64,000 nucleotides of DNA from Nephrocerus scutellatus (GCA_947095585.1 OX352761.1:90950833-91014832); one strand, 5' to 3'; counted from the first letter of the stretch, positions 1 through 11,466 are shown. Translations and numbers: made by a program. Notes: generated by a model from the letters alone, not told the origin.

Positions 1-1246
1 AAACAAAACCATTATGCTTTTAACATAAGCGGTACATAAGCAGTACATAACTTAAGCTTCGATTTTTTTTTTGGGTTTTTTACATGATTTTTGATACTAC
101 AAATAAGGATCGATGGATGAAAACGCAATCAGATATAGACAAAGGATTTACCAAAAAATCTGTGGAAATAGTCGCTACGTTTTGGAAATAATAAGGTTTG
201 GATCCGCCAGTTAAAGAGACTTCCATTTGGAAAAAAATGTTAGGTTTTTGATTATTGTACAATAAAGCCGACCAGTTATTTTTTTCCCCAATTTTAAAGC
301 TATATATGAATAGACCAATAATTTCAATAATAATATTAATAATTTATTTGACAATGTCAGAAGTGTAAAATAAACATATTTTAGTGAATTTTAAAAATTA
401 ATTAATAATTTTTTTAATTCACTACCTTTGGAGTTTTTTGTATTTATATTTTCACCGCCAAATTTTAGTATTCGACTACATTAGCAGCAGTAGTCGACCA
501 TACGATTAGATTAGATATTGATTACATCTTTACTTTAATTTTTTTTTAGAATGATATATCGAAAATCCACTTAAAAACAAAGAACAAGTAAGCGAAAATT
601 TTTTTTTGGGTAAAATCTTTAATTTATATATGTGAAAATTTTAAACTTTTAAACCAAATTTTAGAAGCGTCACACACACCAAATATGCCACGCCTCACGA
701 AGGTGCTTTAAAATTTTCCTTTTAAGTCTCTGGCACGCTTAAAAGTAAGCTAAAACGGAACTCAAAGATGTTTAAAAAAGCGTTTATACGTGCCACACGC
801 GTCACATGCGACATGCCGCATACCGCATGCCTTTCCTTCGAAATCCCCGAAAAAGCCCATTAGACTTAACTGCTCAACAAATTTTAGCTCTCTAGGACAT
901 GTAAAAGGTCGTTGAAAATGACCTCAAATAAGCTCCTCAAAGACCTCAATTTAGTCTCATGTTTAATAAAACTTTTTAAAAATACAAAAAACCTAACAGA
1001 AAATAAATATTTATCTTAACAAAAGTCAACAAAAAGTAATTTAGTGATGTATAAACATAAAAACAATAAAACAAAGACATAACTTATCAACGAAAAATAT
1101 CAGTCATAGATATTTTGTTACCTACATGATTGAAGTTAAGGAACAAAGGTTTCACAAGGTTTTCTTTACTTAAAGTTTCTTTAAGCAGTGGACAGAAATA
1201 TATTTTTGTCAAAGATACACCGATTATTGACCGATCTTGCTCTAGT
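1..1246. repeat. Long direct repeat R1, copy a (left end outside window)
   Basis: This segment recurs at 2534-3779 at a constant offset of 2,533 bp. The one difference I saw is a T/A change in the poly-T run near 599. It is AT-rich and holds no convincing gene; a 60-codon reverse frame at 80-262 is duplicated with the repeat and resembles nothing I know. The part around 760-960 matches, in reverse complement, the repeat at 56895-57280 (text like TTTTAGCTCTCTAGGACATG and short CACACGCGTCAC runs). The left boundary may lie before base 1. Confidence 0.9.
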
Positions 1247-1590
1247 ATTGTTTATTGGGTATACACATGTGTGTAAAATTTGAAGAAAATCGGGTAAATT
1301 TTTTAAAATTTTTGTTTGGGAGCCCCCCGACCCCGCAGCCCGAGGAGCCTCAAAATTTAATAGAAAGTGTTGTCTCCGGAAATACACATGTGTGCAAAAT
1401 TTCAATAAAATCGGGCCATGGGAAGTGGGTTAAAAGTTGATCGCAAGAATCCACGACAGACGACCGACGACCGACGACCGACCGACCGACGACCGACCCA
1501 CGGGCAAGTGAAGTGAATATAGAGAATTTAAAAACTAATAACACATGTGACCTAATATTGACATATTCTGATTTTACTAAGAAATTTACT
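1244..1590 (+). mobile_element. HLE 3' end fused to a gypsy flank (duplicate of 5430-5754)
   Basis: This is the last part of a Helentron-like element. It has two ACACATGTGT-type monomers, a GACC-rich microsatellite near 1454-1500 and the terminal ATATAGAGAATTTAAAA. About 70 bp of Ty3/gypsy RNase H-region sequence follows. The whole segment, element end plus flank, matches 5430-5754 apart from a longer microsatellite here. Because the flank is shared too, this is a duplicated piece of one insertion locus and not a separate insertion. Confidence 0.85.
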
Positions 1591-1596
1591 TTTCTA

Positions 1597-1939
1597 CTTG
1601 AGCTGTAGACAGCATTTTGGTATTCACAACTGATCTAGAAGCGTTCATAGTTTTCTTCCAAAACTCCGCTAACAACCAAGCTGTTGCTGTCCTATCCAAG
1701 TTAGCGAATTTTCATAGTATACCCTGGGGGATTTTCCTCTATTCCGAAGCAGACGATTTTCGCTGCATTAGCTCCGTCTCAATTGTAAATACTCCAGCTT
1801 TCTGCTTTTCCGCTTTTACGACTTGTTGCAACCGGAGAAATAATTCTTGCTTATTTCCTGCAGTGTTTAGACCTTGTACTCCAAGATCTTCTTTCAGATC
1901 CTGAAAAGTGTAGGTTTTAATATTCACTGCACCTTCCAT
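1597..1939 (-). pseudogene. Ty3/gypsy Gag N-terminus with SAP-like motif, broken
   Basis: Reading leftward from the ATG at 1937-1939, 66 codons are open. Residues about 11-37 read FQDLKEDLGVQGL, then GNKQELFLRLQ, the pattern of a SAP-type nucleic-acid-binding helix pair. A Lys-rich stretch follows, then a stop at 1739. Further left the frame is lost, though Gag-like residues continue to about 1600. The ATG lies about 23 bp from an LTR-like end (see 1963). I infer the start of a Gag polyprotein, and the shared LTR end suggests the same family as the element at 60.7-64 kb. Confidence 0.6.
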
Positions 1940-1962
1940 TTAATTATTTATTGTAACACTTC

Positions 1963-2095
1963 TGTTACGAAATTTATGCTTTTTTATATTCAAGTGTTCG
2001 TAATCGATTTTGTAAATAAAAACACATTACATTTTCACAAATTTACACTGGTGATTACTTATTATTCAATAATAATACATTCACATTGGCGGTAG
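1963..2095 (-). repeat. Partial 5' LTR of a Ty3/gypsy element
   Basis: The plus strand starts TGTTACGAAATTTA and then resembles 60734-60900, sharing blocks such as TTCGTAA, GATTTTG, AAATAAAA and TTCACAA. At 60.7 kb the sequence lies downstream of pol; here it lies upstream of a gag ATG. That is what the two LTRs of one family would do. The outer boundary is unclear. Confidence 0.5.
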
Positions 2096-2533
2096 CCCTG
2101 TCTTCTTTTCAACTTTTCAGGTAGTCTTATTGTGTTTCAAATATTAACTAACTAAACTGCGATAAAGTGTTATATTCCTATATCAACCTTTACGGCAGGT
2201 TATAATATATTCTACTGTATTCTATTCGAACAACCTAGAAATTATAAGAAAGTATCAAAACATACTGGTGTAAGCTTATATAAAACTCTTCATATTTTTA
2301 TGTACAAATTTCCAAAAATATTACTGAGCCTAATGATATGCAAAGTTTTTCGGTAATTTCTTAGTTCTACTACAATTCAATACAATGCTAGTTCTTATAT
2401 ACGAGTATGTACAGTGCAATAAAAGCTTTCTGTTTATATTTTTGTAACAATATATATAAAAATATATAAATCTAAATAACTTAACCATGAAATTTGTTAA
2501 GTACACTACATTATAATACATTATTTGTCGTAT
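2096..2533. other. No gene seen
   Basis: AT-rich sequence without a supported coding frame. It may continue the LTR (a TATATAAAACTC box lies near 2276), but I could not match it elsewhere in the window. Confidence 0.4.
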
Positions 2534-3779
2534 AAACAAAACCATTATGCTTTTAACATAAGCGGTACATAAGCAGTACATAACTTAAGCTTCGATTTTT
2601 TTTTTGGGTTTTTTACATGATTTTTGATACTACAAATAAGGATCGATGGATGAAAACGCAATCAGATATAGACAAAGGATTTACCAAAAAATCTGTGGAA
2701 ATAGTCGCTACGTTTTGGAAATAATAAGGTTTGGATCCGCCAGTTAAAGAGACTTCCATTTGGAAAAAAATGTTAGGTTTTTGATTATTGTACAATAAAG
2801 CCGACCAGTTATTTTTTTCCCCAATTTTAAAGCTATATATGAATAGACCAATAATTTCAATAATAATATTAATAATTTATTTGACAATGTCAGAAGTGTA
2901 AAATAAACATATTTTAGTGAATTTTAAAAATTAATTAATAATTTTTTTAATTCACTACCTTTGGAGTTTTTTGTATTTATATTTTCACCGCCAAATTTTA
3001 GTATTCGACTACATTAGCAGCAGTAGTCGACCATACGATTAGATTAGATATTGATTACATCTTTACTTTAATTTTTTTTTAGAATGATATATCGAAAATC
3101 CACTTAAAAACAAAGAACAAGTAAGCGAAAAATTTTTTTTGGGTAAAATCTTTAATTTATATATGTGAAAATTTTAAACTTTTAAACCAAATTTTAGAAG
3201 CGTCACACACACCAAATATGCCACGCCTCACGAAGGTGCTTTAAAATTTTCCTTTTAAGTCTCTGGCACGCTTAAAAGTAAGCTAAAACGGAACTCAAAG
3301 ATGTTTAAAAAAGCGTTTATACGTGCCACACGCGTCACATGCGACATGCCGCATACCGCATGCCTTTCCTTCGAAATCCCCGAAAAAGCCCATTAGACTT
3401 AACTGCTCAACAAATTTTAGCTCTCTAGGACATGTAAAAGGTCGTTGAAAATGACCTCAAATAAGCTCCTCAAAGACCTCAATTTAGTCTCATGTTTAAT
3501 AAAACTTTTTAAAAATACAAAAAACCTAACAGAAAATAAATATTTATCTTAACAAAAGTCAACAAAAAGTAATTTAGTGATGTATAAACATAAAAACAAT
3601 AAAACAAAGACATAACTTATCAACGAAAAATATCAGTCATAGATATTTTGTTACCTACATGATTGAAGTTAAGGAACAAAGGTTTCACAAGGTTTTCTTT
3701 ACTTAAAGTTTCTTTAAGCAGTGGACAGAAATATATTTTTGTCAAAGATACACCGATTATTGACCGATCTTGCTCTAGT
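2534..3779. repeat. Long direct repeat R1, copy b (complete in window)
   Basis: Near-identical to 1-1246. Both copies stop matching right after TCTAGT (1241-1246 and 3774-3779). Copy a then joins an HLE; copy b runs into unrelated T-rich sequence. Such near-identity implies a recent duplication or an assembly duplicate. Confidence 0.9.
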
Positions 3780-3894
3780 TTCTAATTTTTTTTTGTTATA
3801 GCTCTTTAAACATTTTAAGACCCCAACGTCAGCAGGTTAAAGAATGTTTGTAGTGTTGGGCGGAAGGGAGTAAAATTCAATTTTTTTCAAAAAC

Positions 3895-4339
3895 TGTTTT
3901 CACCGGAGATACACATGTGTTAAAACTTTGTATGGGAGCCCTTGACCATGGGGCCCGTTCACTTCCAACTTTCAATAGTAATTCTTTTCATTGGAGATAC
4001 ACATGTGTTTAAAATTTGAAGAAAATCGGGTTTATTTTTAAAAAACTTATATAGGCACAGCTCGGGCCTCAGGGCCTATTCGCTCGAAAATTTTACAAAA
4101 AGTTTTGTCCATCGGAGATACATATATGTTTAAAATTTAAAGTAAATCGGGTTTATTTTTAAAAAACTTATATAGGCACAGCTCGGGCCTCAGGGCCCAT
4201 TAGCTCCAAAAATTTTACAAAAACGTTTGTCGTTATTGTCGTTTGTTGTTGTCGTTATGTTTAAAATTTGAAGAAAATCGGGCTAATTTTTTAAAAAATT
4301 TATACAGGCTTTCCTCGGGCCTCAGGGCCCATTCGCATA
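3895..4339 (+). repeat. HLE monomer array, truncated
   Basis: Four degenerate monomers of the Helentron-like element lie in tandem. Cores are at about 3911 (ACACATGTGT), 4000, 4120 and 4255, each followed by a tract like AAAATCGGG and a GGGCCTCAGGGCCC-like GC patch. The array has no terminal inverted motif of its own. It ends abruptly at a gypsy gag fragment at 4340. Confidence 0.75.
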
Positions 4340-4588
4340 CGTAGCCCAGAACAACTCTATGGTGAGTTAAGAGACGTAACTTTTAAAACTTACGTATCAG
4401 GATTTTTTAACAAAATTGAAGACAGAATACGAAAACTGAATAATAAAACTGTACTATTTTCTGGCCCAGGTGAAAAAGCAAATGAAAGTGAATTAAATAA
4501 TGTACGGCACCGCATTAAACTTTTTCAAAAGCAAAATACCCGAACCACTGAAAACCCTTTTGAAAATGTAGAAACCCCGAAAGCCTAG
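4340..4588 (+). pseudogene. Ty3/gypsy Gag fragment
   Basis: An open frame of 82 codons runs from the junction with the HLE array to the TAG at 4586-4588. It has no start codon at its left edge, so it is an internal piece. Its charged sequence (RSPEQLYGELRDV, then FFNKIEDRIRKLNNKT) looks like retrotransposon Gag, and RT sequence of the same type follows. I infer gag of an errantivirus-like gypsy element; a database search would settle it. Confidence 0.45.
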
Positions 4589-4599
4589 AATCTGCAATT

Positions 4600-4805
4600 C
4601 CTTAGTCACAAAGTAACAAAATTTAATATAAAACCAAACCCTAAACAAATCGAATGCGTGACAAATTTTCCTATTCCTAAAACTACCAAACAAATTAAAC
4701 AGTTCTTTTGACTCATTGGTTACTAAAGGAAATTCATTAAAGATTATTCACTGATAGCGAAACACATGACACTTTTCTAAATACTCATATCTAAGATTCA
4801 AAAAC
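4600..4805 (+). pseudogene. Ty3/gypsy RT C-terminal (thumb/connection) fragment
   Basis: After a frame change the text reads FNIKPNPKQIECVTNFPIPK, a stop, then LIGYYRKFIKDY. This is the well-known Ty3/gypsy pattern between the RT palm and RNase H. Most of gag and RT that should precede it is absent. An HLE begins at 4821 and the same pol resumes at 5699, so the element has been split. Confidence 0.75.
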
Positions 4806-4820
4806 GTTTTAATACAAATA

Positions 4821-5698
4821 AAAAAACAACCCATAAAAATTAAAATTTTTCATCTAAATTCTCTAATCGCAGAAATTGATATGGGAGCCCCTCGATGGGC
4901 CATTTTTTTTTTATTGTAGGAGAAAATCATCGAAACAAACATTTGACATCAGATGTTAAAATTGAAAAAGCTCAGATCATATTATTCTGAGCACTTAGAG
5001 CACGCTCATACTCTGAGGAAATAAGAAACACGAACATTTATCTTGAGAACTCTTTGACTGCTCTGAACTAATTTATGAAAACGCCAAATGACAGAATATT
5101 GTGAAAACTTGTTGTTCTATCTGTAAGTTGATATCGACAACAAAAAAAACGACATCAATAAAAATACAATTCAGTAAATAAAAATGTAAGTTGAAGTAAG
5201 CATAAAACATGTATGTCTCGTTTCATTTGCTGGGTTCATTTGTGCGTGCGCTAAGATTTCTCTCTCTCTCCACCACCTCCAAAACCATGCAGCGCAGCCG
5301 ACTGCGCAGCACACACCGCACACAGTCCATAAAGGGCGACGAATATCTGATGCCAGTATAGATATTTAAAAAATGTATAAGGGCCTTGCGGCCGAACCCG
5401 GGACCCGATCACTACCAAATTTTCGAAAAAGTATTGTTTATTGGGTATACACATGTGTGTAAAATTTGAAGAAAATCGGGTAAATTTTTTAAAATTTTTG
5501 TTTGGGAGCCCCCCGACCCCGCAGCTCGAGGGGCCTCAAAAATTAATAGAAAGTGTTGTCTCCGGAAATACACATGTGTGCAAAATTTCAATAAAATCGG
5601 GCCATGGGAAGTGGGTTAAACATTGATCGCAAGAATCCACGACAGACGACCGACGACCGACCCACGGGCAAGTGAAGTTAATATAGAGAATTTAAAAA
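4821..5698 (+). mobile_element. Complete long Helentron-like element (HLE)
   Basis: The element starts AAACAACCCATAAAAATT, has AAATTCTCTAAT close behind, and ends ATATAGAGAATTTAAAA, so the subterminal motifs are inverted. The 5' half (about 4890-5410) is the passenger block shared with the copies at 8822, 21071, 26847 and 39456. Two ACACATGTGT monomers and a GACC microsatellite (5641-5664) follow. It sits inside a gypsy pol: thumb sequence lies to the left, and RNase H resumes to the right. No target-site duplication longer than the A-rich junction is visible, which fits rolling-circle insertion. Confidence 0.8.
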
Positions 5699-6085
5699 CT
5701 AATAACACATGTGACCTAATATTGACATATTCTGATTTTACTAAGAAATTTACTCTTACAACAGATGCTAGTAACTACGCGTTACTTTCCAAAGATAATC
5801 ATCCGATTTGTTATGTTAGTCGCACGCTCAATGAACATGAAATTAATAAAAGTACTATAGAAAAAGAATAATTAGTAATTATTTGGTCAACAAAATATTT
5901 CAGCTATATCTTTTCGGATGAAAATTCTTAGTTGAAGCTGATCATAAACCATTAACTTGGCTCTTCTCAACTAAAGAACCTTATTCAAAACTTGTGAGAT
6001 GGAGATTAAAACTATCAGAATTTTGAATTTAAGTAAAAAAAGGAACTCAAAATAAAAACGCAGATATTCTTTCAAGAATAGAAAT
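5699..6085 (+). pseudogene. Ty3/gypsy RNase H fragment
   Basis: The frame opens with [19 protein letters not shown], the TDAS motif carrying the first catalytic Asp. It continues through [13 protein letters not shown] and STIEKE to a stop near 5871. Beyond it, in shifted frames, are degenerate traces of the later RNase H motifs and of a connection ending near 6078 in a DILSRI-like stretch. Stops and frameshifts make it non-functional. The first 56 bp are duplicated at 1535-1590. Confidence 0.8.
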
Positions 6086-6369
6086 AAATCTCACAGAAGA
6101 AATAAAGAAATCGAACACATTAATATATCTCTATTCAGCAAACCTCCTCTTAACATATCTAAAAGATAAATAGCGATTTTTAAAACAAATTCTGGTTCTT
6201 TGTGAATAAAACAAATAAGAATTTTTAATAAAAATAATAAGGTAATATATGTCAAAATTTTAGACACAGAAACAGCACTAACACCATTGAAATCACACAA
6301 TAAACCCTTAATCCCAAAAATACATACATCTACTTAGAATAGGAAGAGTTTCTTAAAATGCTAGAAGAT

Positions 6370-6960
6370 GTTTTTTAAACACATTTTTAAGGACAAAATT
6401 AAACAACATCTTAGGAAGAACCACAGAGGAATTAAAGAAGTATACAAAGATTACATTTAAAATATAACCATCCACAACTTAATAACAGAATTACTCAACT
6501 TATTAGTAACTGTGAAATATGAAACTTAGAAAAATATAAACGGAAACCAATCAGAAAATAAACGTCAATTAAAAAAACTCTCTTAGCACATAATGAAATT
6601 ATTCACGCTGATGTATTCTATACACTTGAAAAAAACTTACATTCATAGATAAATTAAGTAAATTCGCACAATCTGTCAAAATCACAGCTAGAACTTGGAC
6701 CGAATTCAAGAGAAACAGTCTTGTTCTACTTTCGGCTATAGCATCAATAAATAAAATTGTAGTCGATAACGAATTAGGATTCAAAAGCTCTTCAATTAAT
6801 TTTTTAATAATTTTTTATAAAACGAACATGAAGAAATCCACTATACCTCAAATAACAATCACATATCCAATTCAGATGAAGAACGACTCGACAAAACAAT
6901 TAATGAAGATATCAGATTAAACATGACACTGTTGGACGATACAGTTAAAGAAATTTTTTT
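6370..6960 (+). pseudogene. Ty3/gypsy integrase relic
   Basis: Degenerate frames hold a TELLNLLVTVKYE-like remnant of the zinc-binding part near 6490. Near 6600 is HADVFYTLEKN (first catalytic Asp), near 6765 VVDNELGFKSS (second Asp), and near 6860-6900 an asparagine- and serine-rich stretch where the catalytic Glu should be. Several stops and shifts separate them. Order and spacing fit a gypsy integrase core; it cannot be active. Confidence 0.65.
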
Positions 6961-7662
6961 TAAAAGGAAATAGGTTTCTACAATAATACTATTCATTCCA
7001 ATACAGATAGAAACCAATAGATTTTAAAAAAGGAACTATAAAAAATAATGAATATAATTTAATTAATAAAAAAAGCAAATTACTATTGATAAATTGAATA
7101 TATTGAATAGGTAGAGAAGAAGTAGAAATACTACCTGGAACCAATTTCATTTAAGAAACACGTGGTGGAAAAAATCATACAAAATTTAGGAAATTTAATG
7201 AAAACCATATAATTCTCTCTTGCTTGAAGCAAGAAGAAAAAATTATTAAAAAGAAATTCTAATCAATACCTATCCTTTACAGTTGAATCTTAATACCATC
7301 ATTTAACTCTTTTCAAACATACTATCTTTAATACATGGCAATACATAAGTACATAACTACAAACACTTAGAACAAAAATATACAATCTTAGAACACATTC
7401 TAAAGGTAACGAGCGCGAGAGGACTAAAATACTTAACAGGAATGAGAAGACGAAATCGAAAAAAACTCAATTAGAAGCTTTTAATAATAATAAAAATTAT
7501 TTTAGAAAGCAATAAACAGATCTCCTTTAATTCGAAAATATCGTAACATATAAAAGACATGACATATTATTCCTAATGTTAAGATGACAGCAATGAATCA
7601 ATTCGTCAAATCTGCAGTGCCATCCTTCGACGATTTTCTTTCCCATTTCTATATTTCTATAT
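6961..7662 (+). other. Probable 3' part of the decayed gypsy element
   Basis: Very AT-rich, with no frame over 60 codons. Position, and basic patches near 7410-7470, suggest what is left of a third reading frame and 3' end, but I could identify neither an envelope-like domain nor an LTR boundary with confidence. Confidence 0.3.
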
Positions 7663-7935
7663 AAAAAAAACAACCCATAAAAATTAAAATATAGATTCTC
7701 TTATTGGAGATACACATGTGTGCAAAGTTTGAATCGGGTTAGTTTTGAAAAAATGTATATGGAAGCCCCTTGTCCCTGGGGCCCAAATTTTAATAGAAAT
7801 TCCTCTCATCGGAGATACACATGTGCGCATGTTTGAATAAAATCGGGATTTAGGAAGTGGGTAAAACATATATTAAACGATTCCTCCGTCAGATAGACAG
7901 ACAGACACGCGCCAAATTAATATAGAGAATTTAAA
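7663..7935 (+). mobile_element. Minimal complete HLE (about 270 bp)
   Basis: This is the shortest copy with both ends. It has AACAACCCATAAAAATT at the left, a degenerate subterminal motif GATTCTCTTATTGG, two monomers (cores at about 7711 and 7817) and a GACAGACAGACA microsatellite. It ends ATATAGAGAATTTAAA. It shows which parts the family keeps: the ends, at least two monomers, and a short tetranucleotide tract. Confidence 0.8.
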
Positions 7936-8821
7936 GGTGATCGCCTCTCATTTCGTCGGCAAAATCGTCCAATCTCCAAAATAATCGACAACTTGATTGG
8001 CTTTCTGGGGGAAGATTTTATCTTGTACTATTTCATCAAATGAATGTAAATGTCTATTCGACAGAATTCATTTCGCATTAATCGAAATATCTCGCGATAG
8101 TTGTTTCACCAATTTTTTATTCGGACTTTGATTCATCTCGCCACGTGTTCATTTTGCAATACTTTTTTATCCAATTTTCCTTCTTATCACAACGCGAAAT
8201 GAGAACTTGCTAAAAAAAAATTTCGAATAAATAACTTGCGAAATAGTAAAATTGTAAGACAACAAATTGCGAAATGATCTTGGAGAAATGATAAATTGCC
8301 AAAAAAATATCCGCGAGTAGACCCCTACCCCAAAACATCATCTACTGGCACAAAAGCTTATGCCAACCTCTTGCACTTTCCGATAAATCGATTAAAATGA
8401 AGAAAAAAAAACTTCATTCAATTTTGTAGATATGCATTCTTAAATGCATTAACCGCCCCTTTCTCGAAATCCATCATAATTGAATTCGGAAAGAATTGCC
8501 TTAAATTCAGGAATATAAAGGCCTTAGGAAATTATTTGGGAATATAATTTTGGGCAGAATAGGTTCGAATTAGTTCGAGAAAAAAGAATTGAATTGATAC
8601 GTTTTAATTCGCATATCCCGTCTTCTCATAGCCACAACAAAGCGCCTGAAGCCATTTGAATAATTGACATTTCACACAATTAACTTCATTAGAACCATCA
8701 GCGAGTGGAATGGATGTCCTATTCCACGATCGCGTATAATTTCTCGCAGACAGTATCATCGATAAATTTTCTGTTTTCAAAAAGACAGAATGCCTAGGGT
8801 TATAGGGAATATTATTCTTTA
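7936..8821. other. No gene seen
   Basis: AT-rich sequence with recurring GCGAAAT / ATTTCGC words (about 8040-8300) and no supported frame. I could not assign it to any repeat. Confidence 0.4.
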
Positions 8822-10071
8822 TTTTTAAATTCTCTATATTAACTTCGCGTGCACGTAGCTGGCTGGTGGGTGGCTGACTGGGTGGCTGGCTGGCTGGTCA
8901 GATTTTCTGATCAAATTTTACTCCCACTTTCCTAAGCCGGATTTTGTACTGAAATTTTGCACACATGTATATTTCCAGTGACAATACTTTCTATTAAAAT
9001 TTGAGGCCCCTTAGACCTCGGGGTCGGGGGGCTCCCATACAAATATTTTACAAAATTTACCCGATTTTTTTAAAATTTTATACAAATGTATATCTTTGAT
9101 GGACAACGCTTTCTGTAAAAATTTGGAAGTGATCGGGCCCCTGGTTCGGGGGGGCACCCATACAAATTTTATGAAAAAAGTTCCCGATTTTCTTCAAATT
9201 TTATACGCATGTGTATCTCCGATGGACAAAACTTTTTGTAAAATTTTTTAAGCGATCGGGCCCCGGGGTCGGAGGGCTCCCATACAATTTTTTTTTTAAA
9301 TATAAATTTTTAACGCACTTCCTAAAATACACATGTGTATTTCCAGTGACAATACTTTATTTTAAAATTTGGAAGTGATCAAGCCCCGGGTTCGTGGGGC
9401 TCCCATACAAATTTAAAATAAAAATTACCCGATTTTTTCAAGTTTTACACAACTAATAAACAATACTTTTTCTAAAATTTGGTATTGATCGGGCCCCGGG
9501 TTCGGCCGCAAGGCCCTTATAAATTTTTTTAATTTCTTATAGTGGCATTAGATCCGTTGCAATTTAATGACTGTGTGCGGTGTATGCTGCGCAGTCGGCT
9601 GCGCTGCTTAGTTTTGGTGAAATTTAGCTCACGCACAAATGAACAAATGAACCCAGCAAATGAAACGAGACATAAATGTTTTATGCTTAATTCAACTTAC
9701 TTATTTACTGAATTGTATTTTTATTGATGTCGTTTTTTGTTGTCGATATCATCTTACAGATAGAACAACAAGTTTTTACAATATTCTGTCATTTGGCGTT
9801 TTCATAAATTAGTTCAGAGCAGTCAAAGAGTTCTCAAGAAAAATGCTCGTGTTTCTTATTTGCTCAGAGTATCAGCGTGCTCTAAGTGCTCAGAATAAAA
9901 TGATCTGAGCATTTTCAAATTTGACATTTGATGTCAAATGTCTCTTTCGATTATTTTCTCCTACAATAAAAAAATAAAAAAAATAAAAAATGACCCAGGA
10001 TCGAGGGGCTCCCATATCAATTTCTGCGATTAGAGAATTTAGATGAAAAAAATTTTTATGGGTTGTTTTTT
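8822..10071 (-). mobile_element. Complete long HLE
   Basis: On the reverse strand it begins near 10071 with AACAACCCATAAAAATT and the AAATTCTCTAAT motif. It carries the passenger block (about 9480-10000), then about five monomers spaced roughly 120 bp (cores near 9460, 9330, 9209, 9085, 8966). A CCAGC/CACCCAG microsatellite (about 8870-8905) and TATAGAGAATTTAAAAA at 8822 complete it. It is a near-relative of the copy at 26847, in the opposite orientation. Confidence 0.85.
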
Positions 10072-11466
10072 ATATGCAAACATGGTATGCGCTCGAGTGA
10101 TGCGAATTGAAGGAGTCCCAATTTTTAATCCTTGTTGGTGAACTTGCGCGGCCGGTACAAGTCTTATGCTTTGTGGTAGTTTATTGAGATACGCCTAAGG
10201 ACTCAATGCAGCTCCTTGTCGTCTAACAAATGAATTACATATATGATAGAGCGGTGCGAAATCTCCGAACTCTTTACTGTCGAGTCTAGTAGAGTATAAG
10301 TGGCTGAAACACGTAAAGTTCTTAAGTATGTCGCTACAACACAGAAAAGGATGAAATCGCCCCTTTCAATCTTCTTATCAAATTTTCAATAGGCTTTTAG
10401 CACGCAATATGTAAAAAAGCAAAACGAAGTAAAAAGCGAGAATAAGCTTAGCTCTAAATAGATTGGAAAATCGGAGCACCGCACCGCGGTTTGTCGACAG
10501 CTACGATGAATGGCTATGGGGTAAAATGAAAGTCGTTGTCGTTAACATAAGAAAGTTATATCACACATAAGAAAAGATACGAGCACGAAAGGGATATTAC
10601 TATACATTTACGAGAAAGTATAAACACTTTTTGTTCGTACTTCGTAGAATAAAGTAATGTTGGTGCAGGGTGGCTCGCTTGAGAAAGTCTCCCCCAATCA
10701 ATCTCGCAATCGCTTCCATGAATAAACCAGCCCTTTCCTTTAAACAAGTTTACGAATTATTATTACAGTCCGATAATATAAACCTGTTAATGGTTTTGAA
10801 ATTTTCATTCTTATGTTCACGGGAAAAGGAAAGGCTATTGCTGCGGGAAAAACCCATTCGCATGTGTACATCAAACCTTTTTAATTTTCTATTCTAAATG
10901 TATTTCGCAAAGGAAATTGAAAAGTGGAATCCAGAAGCCTGTGGTCACACCGCAACCGCATTTTTTACAATTTTTGTGTTATTAGAATGGTCATAGCGGA
11001 AAAAAAATTGTGCGTTTGTTCGTTGCGTTGTCGTCGGTTGTCTTCATAGGGTTATGAGGGTAGGTTAATTTTAAACTTTAATAAGTTATATTTTCACTTT
11101 TCAAATTGTTCAAGTTCAATTCAGCAAAATTTTCATAATTAACTTGTAGAATTTTATAGTTAGGCGAACATTATCATATCATTTCTAAATTTTACTCTCT
11201 CGGGTTCAAGGACGCAAGCAACCTCCTCGTTACATGAAACAATCACATATGCTTCTAACTGCGCACCGCTGCCCACATTTTATTTATATTTTCATTGCAT
11301 TTCTAGAGCATTCTGTTAAAGTTACCACAAACTCCGACACTCATACACTGAAACGCCACCAAGGACTCAGCTCGATAGCGGGCTTGTGCAAGTAAGAAGC
11401 AAACCGACGAAACCACTAATGCCATTTGTAGAAAATTATATTTTTCATCCGAATGTTCATCGCTCG
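10072..11466. other. No gene recognised
   Basis: Unique-looking sequence of more balanced composition than its surroundings. Short frames exist at 10556-10747 (-) and 10670-10897 (+), but they overlap in antiparallel, lack recognisable motifs and have no clear splice context. This may be true unique genomic DNA between elements. Confidence 0.35.

Noticed and set aside
80..262. 60-codon reverse frame repeated at 2613-2795
   Set aside because: Its repetition only reflects the duplication; start is not ATG and there is no recognisable motif.
1..3779. The 1,246-bp repeats as LTRs of one retrotransposon
   Set aside because: The ends lack TG...CA, no primer site follows, and the segment between holds a separate LTR-like end, an HLE piece and a reversed gag start.
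7100..7560. Envelope-like gene of the gypsy element
   Set aside because: Position is right and there is a basic patch, but no frame, signal peptide or membrane segment could be supported.
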